Source of the DNA: Verrucomicrobiaceae bacterium
Lineage (GTDB): Bacteria > Verrucomicrobiota > Verrucomicrobiia > Verrucomicrobiales > Akkermansiaceae
Direction: 5' to 3'
DNA: 9,133 nucleotides
Assembly (NCBI GenBank): GCA_027483005.1
Contig: JAIXVN010000378.1
Span: forward strand, 1 to 9,133
Shown here: one piece after another, positions 1-8,844 of the stretch
Position numbering within the stretch: the stretch's first letter is position 1
Layout of the letters: the number at the start of each line of letters is the position of its first letter
Program-made: the position numbers and the translations under genes
The notes under the pieces: generated by a model
Told to the model about the DNA's origin: nothing
Seen by the model: only the letters and a program-made list of their open reading frames with translations
Database searches by the model: none

Positions 1-30
1 GCGGCTAGAGAGACCAAACCTTTCAAACCC

Positions 31-1479
31 ATGCAGCACCGACCACGCCTCTCGTTCTGGGAGCTTTTCTCGATGAATTTCGGCTTTCTGGGGATCCAGT
101 TCGGATTCGGCCTCCAGCTTGCCAACATGAGCGCGATCTACTCGAAGCTCGGAGCGGATGCCTCGAAGATCCCGATCCTGTGGCTGGCGGGACCGATGAC
201 CGGACTGCTGATCCAGCCGATCATTGGTTCGATGAGCGACCGCACCTGGACATGGCTCGGTCGGCGACGCCCGTATTTCCTCGTCGGCGCAGTTCTGGCC
301 TCGATCGCGCTGTTCTTCATGCCCGCGTCTCCGGCTCTGTGGGTGGCGGCGACGATGCTCTGGGTGCTGGATGCCTCGATCAACATCTCCATGGAGCCGT
401 TCCGCGCCTTCGTGTCGGACAAGCTACCGCCGGAGCAGCGGACCACCGGTTTCGTGATGCAGAGCTTCTTCATCGGCATTGGGGCCGCGCTGGCGAACGC
501 GCTGCCTTCGATTCTTGATCACTACGGAGTCACGGGAAATGCGGCGAACGGCATTCCGATGTCGGTGGTCTGGGCCTTCAAACTCGGAGCCGTCGCCTTC
601 CTGCTGGCGGTGCTGGTGACCGTGCTCACCAGCAAGGAGTATCCGCCGGAGAACATGGAGGCTTTTCTAGCGGAGAAACGGAAGCATCGCGGCTTTGAGT
701 TCAAGCCGATGTTTCCGTTGCTCGGGGCGGTTGCCGGGGCCCTGCTGGGCGTGGCCCGTGGGGCCTTGGTGGACAAGCATCTAACCCCCTCGCACATCCT
801 CGCCGGAGCGGGCATCGGCGCGGCGATCGGGTTTGTCCTCAGCGGCCCGGAGGTTTCCACCGCGCTGAAGGAAATGCCGAAGACGATGAAGCAGCTCGCG
901 GTGGTTCAGTTCTTCACGTGGCTCGGTTTGTTCTGCATGTGGATGTTCTTCGGACTCGCGACCGCGCAGCAGATTTTCGGCACGGTCGATCCGCAGTCTC
1001 CGGCGTTCGACAAAGGCTCGGTCTTCGGTGGGCAGACCTTTGCCTGGTACTCGATCGTTTGTTTCCTGGTGGCCTTCGCGCTGCCGCCGCTGGCGAAGGT
1101 GACGAGCCGGAAGATGGTCCATGGCCTCGCGCTGATCCTCGGCGGGCTGAGCCTGTTGGCGACCGGGTTCATCCACGGCGAGGAATCGAAGACCCTCTGG
1201 CAGTGCACGATGATCGGTGTCGGCATCGCCTGGGCCAGCATCCTTTCCATGCCCTATGCCATCCTCAGCGGTTCGCTCCCGCCCAACCGCACCGGCGTTT
1301 ACATGGGTATCTTCAACTTCTTCATTGTCATCCCGGAGATCCTCGCCTCGCTGGCCTTGGAACCGGTGGTGAAGGAGCTCTTCCACAATGCCCCGGTGAA
1401 AGTGGTGATGCTCGGTGGAGCCTCGCTGCTCATCGCGGCCCTCTGCACCCAGTTCGTGAAGGATGAATCCCCTGCATGA
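31..1479 (+). CDS. MFS sugar transporter, SLC45 / maltose-sucrose type
   Basis: This is a 482-residue inner-membrane transporter with about twelve hydrophobic segments, probably importing a disaccharide or malto-oligosaccharide by cation symport. The major-facilitator loop 2-3 signature is visible at residues 66-82 (GSMSDRTWTWLGRRRPY, with D70-R71 and the basic run R78-R80). A second hallmark of SLC45/MalT-like carriers lies at about residues 407-436: a PYAILSGSLPP segment followed by GVYMGIFNFFIVIPEI. The domain between the two halves carries a Gly/Ala-rich hydrophobic stretch (about 229-271) that may add a membrane hairpin. The start is the first ATG after an upstream stop in frame; no strong ribosome site precedes it. 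Its stop codon overlaps the start of the GH13 enzyme gene (ATGA), so the two are very probably co-translated, which is the main argument for an alpha-glucoside substrate. Family assignment is firm; the exact sugar is inference. Confidence 0.9.
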   Translation: MQHRPRLSFWELFSMNFGFLGIQFGFGLQLANMSAIYSKLGADASKIPILWLAGPMTGLLIQPIIGSMSDRTWTWLGRRRPYFLVGAVLASIALFFMPASPALWVAATMLWVLDASINISMEPFRAFVSDKLPPEQRTTGFVMQSFFIGIGAALANALPSILDHYGVTGNAANGIPMSVVWAFKLGAVAFLLAVLVTVLTSKEYPPENMEAFLAEKRKHRGFEFKPMFPLLGAVAGALLGVARGALVDKHLTPSHILAGAGIGAAIGFVLSGPEVSTALKEMPKTMKQLAVVQFFTWLGLFCMWMFFGLATAQQIFGTVDPQSPAFDKGSVFGGQTFAWYSIVCFLVAFALPPLAKVTSRKMVHGLALILGGLSLLATGFIHGEESKTLWQCTMIGVGIAWASILSMPYAILSGSLPPNRTGVYMGIFNFFIVIPEILASLALEPVVKELFHNAPVKVVMLGGASLLIAALCTQFVKDESPA

Positions 1480-3335
1480 AAACGATCGCGATTGCCCGCC
1501 GCGCCTTGGTTTGCTTCACTCTTGCCGTGATGAGTGCCCGCTCCGCCCCGGAACGTCCGGTGATCTACCAGTTGTTCGTCCGGACTTTCGGCAATGCCAA
1601 CGAGACCCGGAAGCAGAATGGCACGCTGGCGGAGAACGGTTGCGGAAAGTTTTCCGACATCGGGGTCAAGGCCATCGGCGAGATCCGCAAGATGGGCTTC
1701 ACGCATGTGTGGCTCACCGGTGTGCTCGAACAGGCCAGCGGCACTGCCTATCCGAACCGTCCGGCGGATGATCCGAACATCCTCAAGGGCATCGCCGGCA
1801 GCCCTTATGCGATCAAGGACTACTTCGATGTCTGTCCGGACTACGCAGTGGATCCCAACACGCGGATCGACGAGTTCAAGGCCCTGCTGGCCCGCTGTGA
1901 AAAGGGTGGCCTGAAGGTCATCATCGACTTCGTGCCGAACCACGTCGCACGCTCGTATGCCTCCGATGTGAAGCCCTCGCTCTCCTTCGGTGAAGGCGAC
2001 GACCGCGCCGCGTTCTTCTCGCGCGACAACCATTTCTACTATCTTCGCCGTAGTGATCCCGGCGAGGGGCCTCCGTTGAAACTCCCGACCGCCGGAAAAC
2101 CGGGCTGCAACGGCTTGTTCGCGCCCGAGACCGATCAGGGTCGCGTCACCGGCAACAACGTCGTTTCCTGGTCGCCGGGAAATGGTGATTGGTATGAGAC
2201 CGTGAAGCTGAACTACGGCCACGACTTCACCACCGGTCGCGACACTTCGTCGTTGCCTGGGCCGGATGCCGAGCCCGCCGCCGTTCCGAAGACCTGGCGG
2301 ACGATGGATGAAATCATCCGCTACTGGCAGGAGATGGGGGTCGATGGCTTCCGGGTGGACATGGCCCACATGGTACCGATGCCTTTCTGGAAGTGGATGG
2401 TGAAGCGCGCGCACGACCGCAAGGGCGACGTCTTCTTCATGGCCGAGGCCTACGACAACGATCCGGCGAAGTTGACCGAAGGCCATGTCCTCGACGAACT
2501 GCTCAAGGCAGGCTTCGACGCGGTTTATGATGATCCGGTTTACGACGTTCTCGAAGGTCTCTATGATTCCGGAAAGTGGGCCAACGATCTCGACGCCCTG
2601 ACCTTCACCGGCGATCGCTTTCATCACTCCCTTCGCTACGCCGAGAACCACGACGAGGTCCGCCTTGCCAATCCCCAGCACTGGGGCGGGCTCGGCATGA
2701 AGGTTGGGCGGCCGGTTTCCGCGGTCTTGTTCGCGATGGGGAAGGGGCCGGTCATGCTTTACAACGGCCAGGAGGTCGGCGAGCCCGCGATCGGCAGCGA
2801 GGGTTTCGGTGGCGATGATGGTCGCAGTTCGATCTTCGATTATGGCTCGATGCCGGAGTTCGCCAAGTGGACCAACCGCGGCAAGTTCGACGGTGGCCGT
2901 CTCAGTCCGGAGCAGAAGGAACTGCGCGCGTGGTATGCTGAGCTGTTGGGCGAGTTGAAGAATCCCGCATTCACGAAGGGCGATTTTTACGGACTCAATC
3001 ACGCCAACAACGGCAATCCCGCCTTCGGACGGATTCATGGTGAGACGGCGAGCGGTCACTGGCTCTACGCCTTTCTCCGCCGCGATCGGGAAAGCAAGCA
3101 GGCCTTCGTCGTGGTGGCGAATTTTCACGGCAGTGAGGCCTTGAAGGGAGTTCGCTTGAAGATTCCGGAAGACGCGAGGAAATGGCTGATGCGTGAGCAG
3201 CAGGATGACTGGGTGTTTGACTCGCGGTTTTGGTCGGACTGGACCGGCCTCATCAAGGCTTCCGAGCTTTCCTCTGAAGGTCTCCTGCTTCCTGAACTCG
3301 CGCCCTGCAGTGCCCGGTTGATCGAGATTCGCTGA
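1476..3335 (+). CDS. Exported alpha-amylase family (GH13) glycoside hydrolase
   Basis: This 619-residue enzyme hydrolyses or transfers alpha-glucosidic bonds, probably in starch- or maltodextrin-type glucans. The N-terminus (residues 1 to about 23) reads as a Sec signal peptide: K2/R8/R9, a hydrophobic core, then a small-residue cleavage zone around S20-A24, so a periplasmic or extracellular location is expected. The (beta/alpha)8 barrel carries the conserved GH13 regions: DFVPNH at 151-156 (region I), GFRVDMAH at 291-298 with nucleophile D295 (region II), the acid/base E324 in FFMAEAYDND (region III), and ENHDE at 390-394 with the transition-state stabiliser D393 (region IV). LYNGQEVGE at about 428-436 is also typical. 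A C-terminal beta domain begins near residue 528 (YAFLRRD, then FVVVANFHG). Nothing is missing from the active site. The gene overlaps the upstream sugar transporter by four bases. The subfamily, and so hydrolase versus transglycosylase, cannot be decided by eye. Confidence 0.93.
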   Translation: MKTIAIARRALVCFTLAVMSARSAPERPVIYQLFVRTFGNANETRKQNGTLAENGCGKFSDIGVKAIGEIRKMGFTHVWLTGVLEQASGTAYPNRPADDPNILKGIAGSPYAIKDYFDVCPDYAVDPNTRIDEFKALLARCEKGGLKVIIDFVPNHVARSYASDVKPSLSFGEGDDRAAFFSRDNHFYYLRRSDPGEGPPLKLPTAGKPGCNGLFAPETDQGRVTGNNVVSWSPGNGDWYETVKLNYGHDFTTGRDTSSLPGPDAEPAAVPKTWRTMDEIIRYWQEMGVDGFRVDMAHMVPMPFWKWMVKRAHDRKGDVFFMAEAYDNDPAKLTEGHVLDELLKAGFDAVYDDPVYDVLEGLYDSGKWANDLDALTFTGDRFHHSLRYAENHDEVRLANPQHWGGLGMKVGRPVSAVLFAMGKGPVMLYNGQEVGEPAIGSEGFGGDDGRSSIFDYGSMPEFAKWTNRGKFDGGRLSPEQKELRAWYAELLGELKNPAFTKGDFYGLNHANNGNPAFGRIHGETASGHWLYAFLRRDRESKQAFVVVANFHGSEALKGVRLKIPEDARKWLMREQQDDWVFDSRFWSDWTGLIKASELSSEGLLLPELAPCSARLIEIR

Positions 3336-3405
3336 ACCGCAGGGCAGGTGCCTGAGTCAGGGGATGAGGGATTTGGGTGGTCGATCCGGCTTTCGTGGCG
3401 TTACC

Positions 3406-3410
3406 TGAGG
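3406..3410 (+). promoter_or_regulatory. Probable ribosome binding site favouring the ATG at 3419
   Basis: TGAGG lies eight bases upstream of the ATG at 3419, a good Shine-Dalgarno spacing. It supports that start over the in-frame GTG at 3377, although GAGGG at 3366-3370 also stands six bases before the GTG. Both starts therefore remain possible. Confidence 0.45.
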
Positions 3411-3418
3411 CCGTCCTC

Positions 3419-3982
3419 ATGTTTTGGCGCATCCTCTACATTCCCTGCATCCTGTTGATCGTCGCGGCGGTGGTGATGAGGATTTGGTTTGGAAAGCAGG
3501 TGGTGCTCGCGAAAGGCGGCCAGCGCTGCAAGGTGGATGTGGATCGGTGGTCGGACCTGTTGGGCACGACCGTGAACCTGCCGACCTGCGAGGCGAGTGC
3601 GGCGGATCTCGGAAGGCAGTTGAGGAAATCGGCCCTGATCCAGTGGCGTGAGCGTGATTCCAAAGCCGCCCGAGCGAGAGAGGCGGCGAGGCGTTTCGGC
3701 ATGGCCGTGCCGCCGTTGACGATCGCGGTGGTGCTGTTCGCGCTGATTGCGGCGAGGATTCCGATCTCCGGTGGAATCGCCATTTTCCTGGCCTCCACGG
3801 CGCTTTCCAGCGTGCTGGGGATCCTGAGCATCGGCGCGGAACTGCGGGCGGTGGCCACGCTTTCCGGAAGACTGCGGGAGCGCCGGATATTCTCGAGGCA
3901 GGATGATGAGGAGGCGGTGCTGCGTTGCGCGGTGGCGGAGGTCTGGCTCGATTCGCTTCCGCCGATCCTGAGGTGGATCTAG
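3419..3982 (+). CDS. Hypothetical membrane protein with three predicted TM segments
   Basis: I do not recognise the family of this 187-residue protein. It opens with a hydrophobic anchor (residues about 5-21, ILYIPCILLIVAAVVM). A soluble, charged stretch of about 70 residues follows, containing two cysteines (C37 and C57) and an Arg/Ala-rich, probably helical part (about 68-92). Two closely spaced hydrophobic segments come next (about 96-111 and 117-137), then a polar tail with acidic residues (RQDDEEAVLR). Starting at the GTG at 3377 would add 14 residues; I prefer the ATG because of its ribosome site and because the membrane anchor then begins right at the N-terminus. It lies 83 bases after the GH13 gene and 42 bases before another small membrane protein, in the same direction. 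No function is proposed. Composition and codon use look like the neighbours, so it is probably a real gene. Confidence 0.7.
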   Translation: MFWRILYIPCILLIVAAVVMRIWFGKQVVLAKGGQRCKVDVDRWSDLLGTTVNLPTCEASAADLGRQLRKSALIQWRERDSKAARAREAARRFGMAVPPLTIAVVLFALIAARIPISGGIAIFLASTALSSVLGILSIGAELRAVATLSGRLRERRIFSRQDDEEAVLRCAVAEVWLDSLPPILRWI

Positions 3983-4024
3983 TTTTCCATTGCTGCGGGT
4001 AAGGCTTCGGGAAAGCCTGTCGGC

Positions 4025-4312
4025 ATGAGCACGGGCAAGGCCGGTTTTTCAGCGATTTGCGTGGGAATCGCGAGAGCGATCCTGCGGGATCGTGCCGCTC
4101 GCCGTCGCGTGCTTGCCCAGATGTTGCTGGTGGCGCTGGGTTTGATGGCGATCGGGCTGTGGGTGATCGGAGGTTGGCTCCAGGAAAGCGTGCTTCGTTT
4201 CGCGCTGTGGTGGGGGGCCTGTGCGGTGATCACCGTGGTCGTGATGCTGTTCGCCCTCTACGATGCGCTGGCCGTTGTTCGCGAGGAGAGGGAGAAGATC
4301 GACCGCGATTGA
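4025..4312 (+). CDS. Small two-TM membrane protein, unknown function
   Basis: This is a 95-residue protein with a basic N-terminal part (residues 16-29 are rich in Arg: ARAILRDRAARRRV). It has a first hydrophobic helix at about 33-51 (MLLVALGLMAIGLWVIGGW), a short loop, and a second at about 61-82 (LWWGACAVITVVVMLFALYDAL). It ends in a strongly charged tail (VREEREKIDRD). The positive-inside pattern suggests a cytoplasmic N-terminus; with two helices both ends would be cytoplasmic. The family is not recognised. A small stem-loop (GGCTT / AAGCC, 4003-4017) with a weak GGGA in its loop sits just before the start codon. It follows another unassigned membrane protein by 42 bases, and the two could be a pair. 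The protein reads as genuine because of its clean hydropathy pattern, but being short and unassigned it is less certain than its neighbours. Confidence 0.65.
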   Translation: MSTGKAGFSAICVGIARAILRDRAARRRVLAQMLLVALGLMAIGLWVIGGWLQESVLRFALWWGACAVITVVVMLFALYDALAVVREEREKIDRD

Positions 4313-4405
4313 GGGGCCCGGGCAGAATTCATTGGCTCATGGCACCGATTGCGCTTTCATCGACAATCTTCGTCGGTCGCTCGATCCGGCAATGTCTCCC
4401 CCGTC

Positions 4406-5587
4406 ATGACCGCTGATATCCAAGAATGGCTCCATCTGCTGGTCCGGATGGCCCACCTGATCGCAGGCATCATGTGGATCGGCACCTCGTTCTACTTCGT
4501 GTGGCTGGATTCGTCCTTCAAACCGATGGTCCCTGCGCCGCCCGGAGTGGATGGTGAGCTTTACATGGTGCACGGAGGTTTTTTCTATCGGGTGGAAAAG
4601 CGTCATTTCGGGGCAGGAGAGGCGCCGCCCGGACTGCATTGGTTCAAGTGGGAGGCGACCTTCACCTGGATCACCGGCTTCCTGCTGCTTTGGCTGGTTT
4701 ATTACAGCAACCAGGGCGCATATCTGATCGACCCCTCGGTCAAGGCACTTTCCCCGCATGCCGCGACCCTGTCGGGTCTTGGATTTCTCGTTGGCGGCTG
4801 GCTGGTGTATGACCTGCTGTTCCGCTCCCCGCTGGCGAAAACCAAGCTCATCAATCCGATCGCCCTGGCGCTGGCGGGTGGGTTGGTCTGGGTGCTGACG
4901 CACACCTTCAGTGGTCGCGGGGCCTTCATCCACCTCGGGGCTGTGTTCGGCACGATCATGGTGCTCAATGTCTGGGTCCACATCCTGCCGAACCAGCGGA
5001 AGATGCTGAAGGATGCCTCGGAGGGGAAAACGCCGGACCAGAGCCTCGGCCTGAAGGCGAAGCGTCGCTCCATCCACAACAGCTACATGACGCTGCCGGT
5101 GCTGTTCACGATGATTTCGAATCATTTCGCCAATCTCCACGGTCATCCGCAGAGCTGGCTGGTGCTTTCCCTCCTGATCGTGGCGGGAGCGCTCGTTCGC
5201 AGGACGATGATCACGGGTCACAAGCTGCCGGCGACGATCGCGGCAGGGTTGATCGTGTTCCTCGTGATCTTCACCGCTCCGAAGGCACCGGCCGCAGCAA
5301 CGACCTCGGGAGGGGAAAAGGTTCTCTTCGCGCGGGTCCAGACCATCATCGCCGCGCGTTGCACGAGCTGCCATGCACCGAAGCCGACCGATGAACTCTT
5401 CATGGCCGCTGGTCCACCTCTCGGGATCATGCTGGACACGCCGGAGCGGATCGTAACCCTGGCACCGCGGATCTATGAAAGGACCTGTGTCCAGAAAACC
5501 ATGCCGCTGATGAACCGCACGGGAATCACCGAGGAGGAGCGTGATGTGCTGGCGAGATGGGTGTCGCAAGGGGCTGCCAATCACTAG
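4406..5587 (+). CDS. puuD: PuuD-like membrane urate hydroxylase with C-terminal cytochrome c domain
   Basis: This 393-residue protein resembles PuuD, the membrane enzyme that hydroxylates urate to 5-hydroxyisourate and passes electrons to its own cytochrome c domain rather than making peroxide. The N-terminal part fits the family (LLVRMAHLIAGIMWIGTSFY at 11-30, YMVHGGFFYRVEKR at 53-66). About eight hydrophobic segments follow (about 10-34, 83-104, 118-139, 151-168, 173-193, 226-243, 250-265, 277-291), with several His residues placed in or near them (H17, H56, H78, H166, H177, H192, H240). The C-terminal domain has one heme c site, CTSCH at 319-323, and a likely axial Met in KTMPLMNRTG (M366 or M369), in the order known for PuuD. 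An upstream in-frame TTG at 4349 is possible, but ATG 4406 starts where homologues do. No other urate or purine-catabolism gene is in the window, so the substrate is inferred from family alone. Confidence 0.82.
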   Translation: MTADIQEWLHLLVRMAHLIAGIMWIGTSFYFVWLDSSFKPMVPAPPGVDGELYMVHGGFFYRVEKRHFGAGEAPPGLHWFKWEATFTWITGFLLLWLVYYSNQGAYLIDPSVKALSPHAATLSGLGFLVGGWLVYDLLFRSPLAKTKLINPIALALAGGLVWVLTHTFSGRGAFIHLGAVFGTIMVLNVWVHILPNQRKMLKDASEGKTPDQSLGLKAKRRSIHNSYMTLPVLFTMISNHFANLHGHPQSWLVLSLLIVAGALVRRTMITGHKLPATIAAGLIVFLVIFTAPKAPAAATTSGGEKVLFARVQTIIAARCTSCHAPKPTDELFMAAGPPLGIMLDTPERIVTLAPRIYERTCVQKTMPLMNRTGITEEERDVLARWVSQGAANH

Positions 5588-5622
5588 ATTCAACTTGCCG
5601 GAAAGGCGTTCTAACGGACAGC

Positions 5623-6963
5623 ATGCCGCCCGTGACTCCCGAGCTCGAAGACCTGTTTTCCTTCCTCCGTTTCGCCAGCATTTCGACCTATTCCGCGCAT
5701 GCCGGTGAGGTTCGTTCCTGCGCTGAGTGGCTTCTCAAGAAGCTCAATGGCATGGGGCTCGAGGCCAGTCTGCATGAGACCGCGCGCCACCCGATCGTGG
5801 TCGCAAGGAACCAGCATGTGGAAGGACGCCGCACGGTTCTGATCTATGGTCATTATGACGTCCAGCCGGTCGATCCGCTCAATCTCTGGAACACCTCGCC
5901 CTTCGAGCCGGTCATCCGCGACGGCAGGATCTGGGCGCGCGGGGCCACCGACAACAAGGGCCAGATGATGGCTCATGTCCTTGGCGTGGAAAAGACCCTG
6001 CGCGAGAAAGGCGAACTACCGGTCAATCTCACCTTCCTGTTCGAGGGTGAAGAAGAAATCGGCAGCCCGAACCTGGCTCCTTTCCTGATTCAGAATTCCG
6101 AACTTTTGAAATGTGACGTGGTGGCCGTTTCCGACACCGGCATGGTCGCCCCAGGTGTGCCAACCCTCGGCTACGGCCTGCGCGGCATCGCCTGTTGCGA
6201 AGTCATCCTTCGCGGCCCGAAGGGAGACCTTCATTCCGGTCTTTTCGGTGGAGCCGTGGCGAACCCCGCGACCGGGATCGCCAGGCTCGTGGCCGGTCTG
6301 CATGACGTCGCGGGCCGGGTGACGGTCGAGGGCTTTTACGACCAGGTCCGCGCTCTTGAACCCTGGGAGCGTGAAATGTGGGCCAAGGTCCCCGGAGTGA
6401 GCGATCAGGATTTCCTCACGGTCACCGGCTCGCCGACCCTCTTCGGTGAAAGCGGCTACTCCTCCGCCGAGCGCACTTGGGCCCGCCCGACCGCCGAGGT
6501 CAATGGCATCGGCAGTGGCTATCAGGGCGAGGGCTCGAAGACCGTTCTGCCCGCCGAGGCCTTCGTGAAGCTCTCCTTCCGACTGGTTCCAGATCAGGAC
6601 CCCAAGGACATCCTCGAAAAGGTCCGCCAGCATCTGGAGTCGAGCTGCCCTCCCGGTCTTACCCTGGAGTTCATCCCCGGTCACGACGGAAAGCCCTATG
6701 CGGCCGATCCCAACTCCGACCTCGGAAAGGCCGCCCAGCGCGCCCTCAAGGAGGCCTTCAATGCCGAGCCTGTCCTGATCCGCGAAGGTGGCAGCATCCC
6801 GATCGTCCAGGCCTTCCGCGATCTGCTCGGCGCTGATACCCTGCTGCTCGGTCTCGCCCTTTCCGACGCCCAGATCCACGCCCCGAACGAGAATTTCCCC
6901 GTCGAAAACTTCGAAGCCGGAATCAGGTTGAATCAGGCGTTGCTGGAGGAACTGGCGAAGTGA
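5623..6963 (+). CDS. M20 family dipeptidase (CNDP/carnosinase-like metallopeptidase)
   Basis: This 446-residue cytoplasmic zinc peptidase has the length usual for the M20 dipeptidase branch and probably cleaves dipeptides or short peptides. All metal and catalytic positions are present: H77 and D79 in YGHYDVQPVDP, the bridging D110 in ARGATDNKGQ, the base E144 and ligand E145 in FEGEEEIGSPN, D171 in VSDTGM, and H419 in DAQIHAPNENFP. The inserted lid/dimerisation domain begins around 185 and contains H204 in GDLHSGLFGG, the His that completes the partner's active site in this family. I chose ATG 5623 because the ATG at 5557 would add 22 poorly plausible residues and overlap the previous gene. 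There is no signal peptide. The gene starts 35 bases after the puuD-like stop; a common transcript is likely but a shared pathway is not shown. HYDVQP points to a dipeptidase rather than an allantoate amidohydrolase. Confidence 0.9.
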   Translation: MPPVTPELEDLFSFLRFASISTYSAHAGEVRSCAEWLLKKLNGMGLEASLHETARHPIVVARNQHVEGRRTVLIYGHYDVQPVDPLNLWNTSPFEPVIRDGRIWARGATDNKGQMMAHVLGVEKTLREKGELPVNLTFLFEGEEEIGSPNLAPFLIQNSELLKCDVVAVSDTGMVAPGVPTLGYGLRGIACCEVILRGPKGDLHSGLFGGAVANPATGIARLVAGLHDVAGRVTVEGFYDQVRALEPWEREMWAKVPGVSDQDFLTVTGSPTLFGESGYSSAERTWARPTAEVNGIGSGYQGEGSKTVLPAEAFVKLSFRLVPDQDPKDILEKVRQHLESSCPPGLTLEFIPGHDGKPYAADPNSDLGKAAQRALKEAFNAEPVLIREGGSIPIVQAFRDLLGADTLLLGLALSDAQIHAPNENFPVENFEAGIRLNQALLEELAK

Positions 6964-6972
6964 GGGGGGAAT

Positions 6973-7068
6973 GTGATCGGTGATGAGTGATCTGAGATCG
7001 GTGTGAATCCACAAATTCGCGCTTTTTTTCCGGCCTGATCCGATCACTGATCACCGTTCACCGATCAC
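6973..7068. repeat. GATC-rich imperfect inverted repeat between the M20 gene and glnS
   Basis: The outer arms GTGATCGGTGA (6973-6983) and TCACCGATCAC (7058-7068) are a perfect 11-bp inverted repeat. Inside them, AGTGATC (6986-6992) pairs with GATCACT (7042-7048), and GATC (6996-6999) with GATC (7037-7040). The whole is therefore a long interrupted hairpin with a loop of roughly 37 bases that contains a run of seven T (7023-7029). GATC occurs seven times in 96 bases. It occupies nearly the whole gap between two genes, which suggests a dispersed intergenic repeat or a folded leader of the glnS transcript; which of these cannot be told from one copy. Confidence 0.7.
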
Positions 7069-7084
7069 TTTCTTGTCCTCTCCC

Positions 7085-8755
<1,671 letters not shown>

Positions 8756-8833
8756 TCTGAAATGGACCGCGAACTTTAGTTCGCCGGGAGGACGATCAAG
8801 TTCCGGCGAACTAAAGTTCGCGGTCCATTCAGA
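8756..8833. repeat. Long near-perfect inverted repeat with nested palindromes (REPIN/MITE-like)
   Basis: Arms at 8762-8787 and 8803-8828 are perfectly complementary over 26 bases. After one bulged A (8761/8762) a further five pairs follow (TCTGA at 8756-8760 with TCAGA at 8829-8833), giving 31 pairs around a 15-base loop (8788-8802). Each arm itself contains a palindrome: GCGAACT-TT-AGTTCGC in the left arm and its complement in the right. The element can therefore fold as one long hairpin or as two small hairpins side by side, the arrangement described for REPINs (paired inverted REP sequences). It begins on the base after the glnS stop codon. It has no coding capacity and no T-run of an intrinsic terminator, though it could protect or end the glnS transcript. 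The structure is certain; the class of element is inference. Confidence 0.88.
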
Positions 8834-8844
8834 GGCCGCTCTCG

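Noticed and set aside
1..30. Tail of an upstream gene (TAG at 6-8)
   Set aside because: Five bases before a stop codon give no protein sequence to judge.
1476..1550. Twin-arginine signal peptide for the GH13 enzyme (RR at residues 8-9)
   Set aside because: The residues after RR (ALVCF) do not match the Tat consensus, and the segment reads as an ordinary Sec signal.
1299..3128. A 609-codon open frame on the - strand opposite the GH13 gene
   Set aside because: It is the antisense shadow of a high-GC coding region: the + strand frame has a signal peptide and all GH13 motifs, while the - strand translation shows no recognisable domain.
3336..3376. Terminator or hairpin after the GH13 gene (CAGG-TG-CCTG at about 3344-3353)
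   Set aside because: Only four pairs around a two-base loop and no T-run; too weak to call.
4337..5593. A 418-codon - strand open frame opposite the PuuD-like gene
   Set aside because: Its translation is rich in His, Arg and Gln, without domain structure, as expected from the complement of a GC-rich membrane-protein gene.
5623..6963. M20 gene as an allantoate amidohydrolase completing a purine pathway with the PuuD-like gene
   Set aside because: The HYDVQP and FEGEEEIGSPN motifs and the length of about 446 residues fit the dipeptidase branch of M20 better than the shorter amidohydrolase branch.
7023..7029. The run of seven T as an intrinsic terminator after the M20 gene
   Set aside because: No stable GC-rich stem lies directly upstream; the run sits inside the loop of the larger inverted repeat instead.
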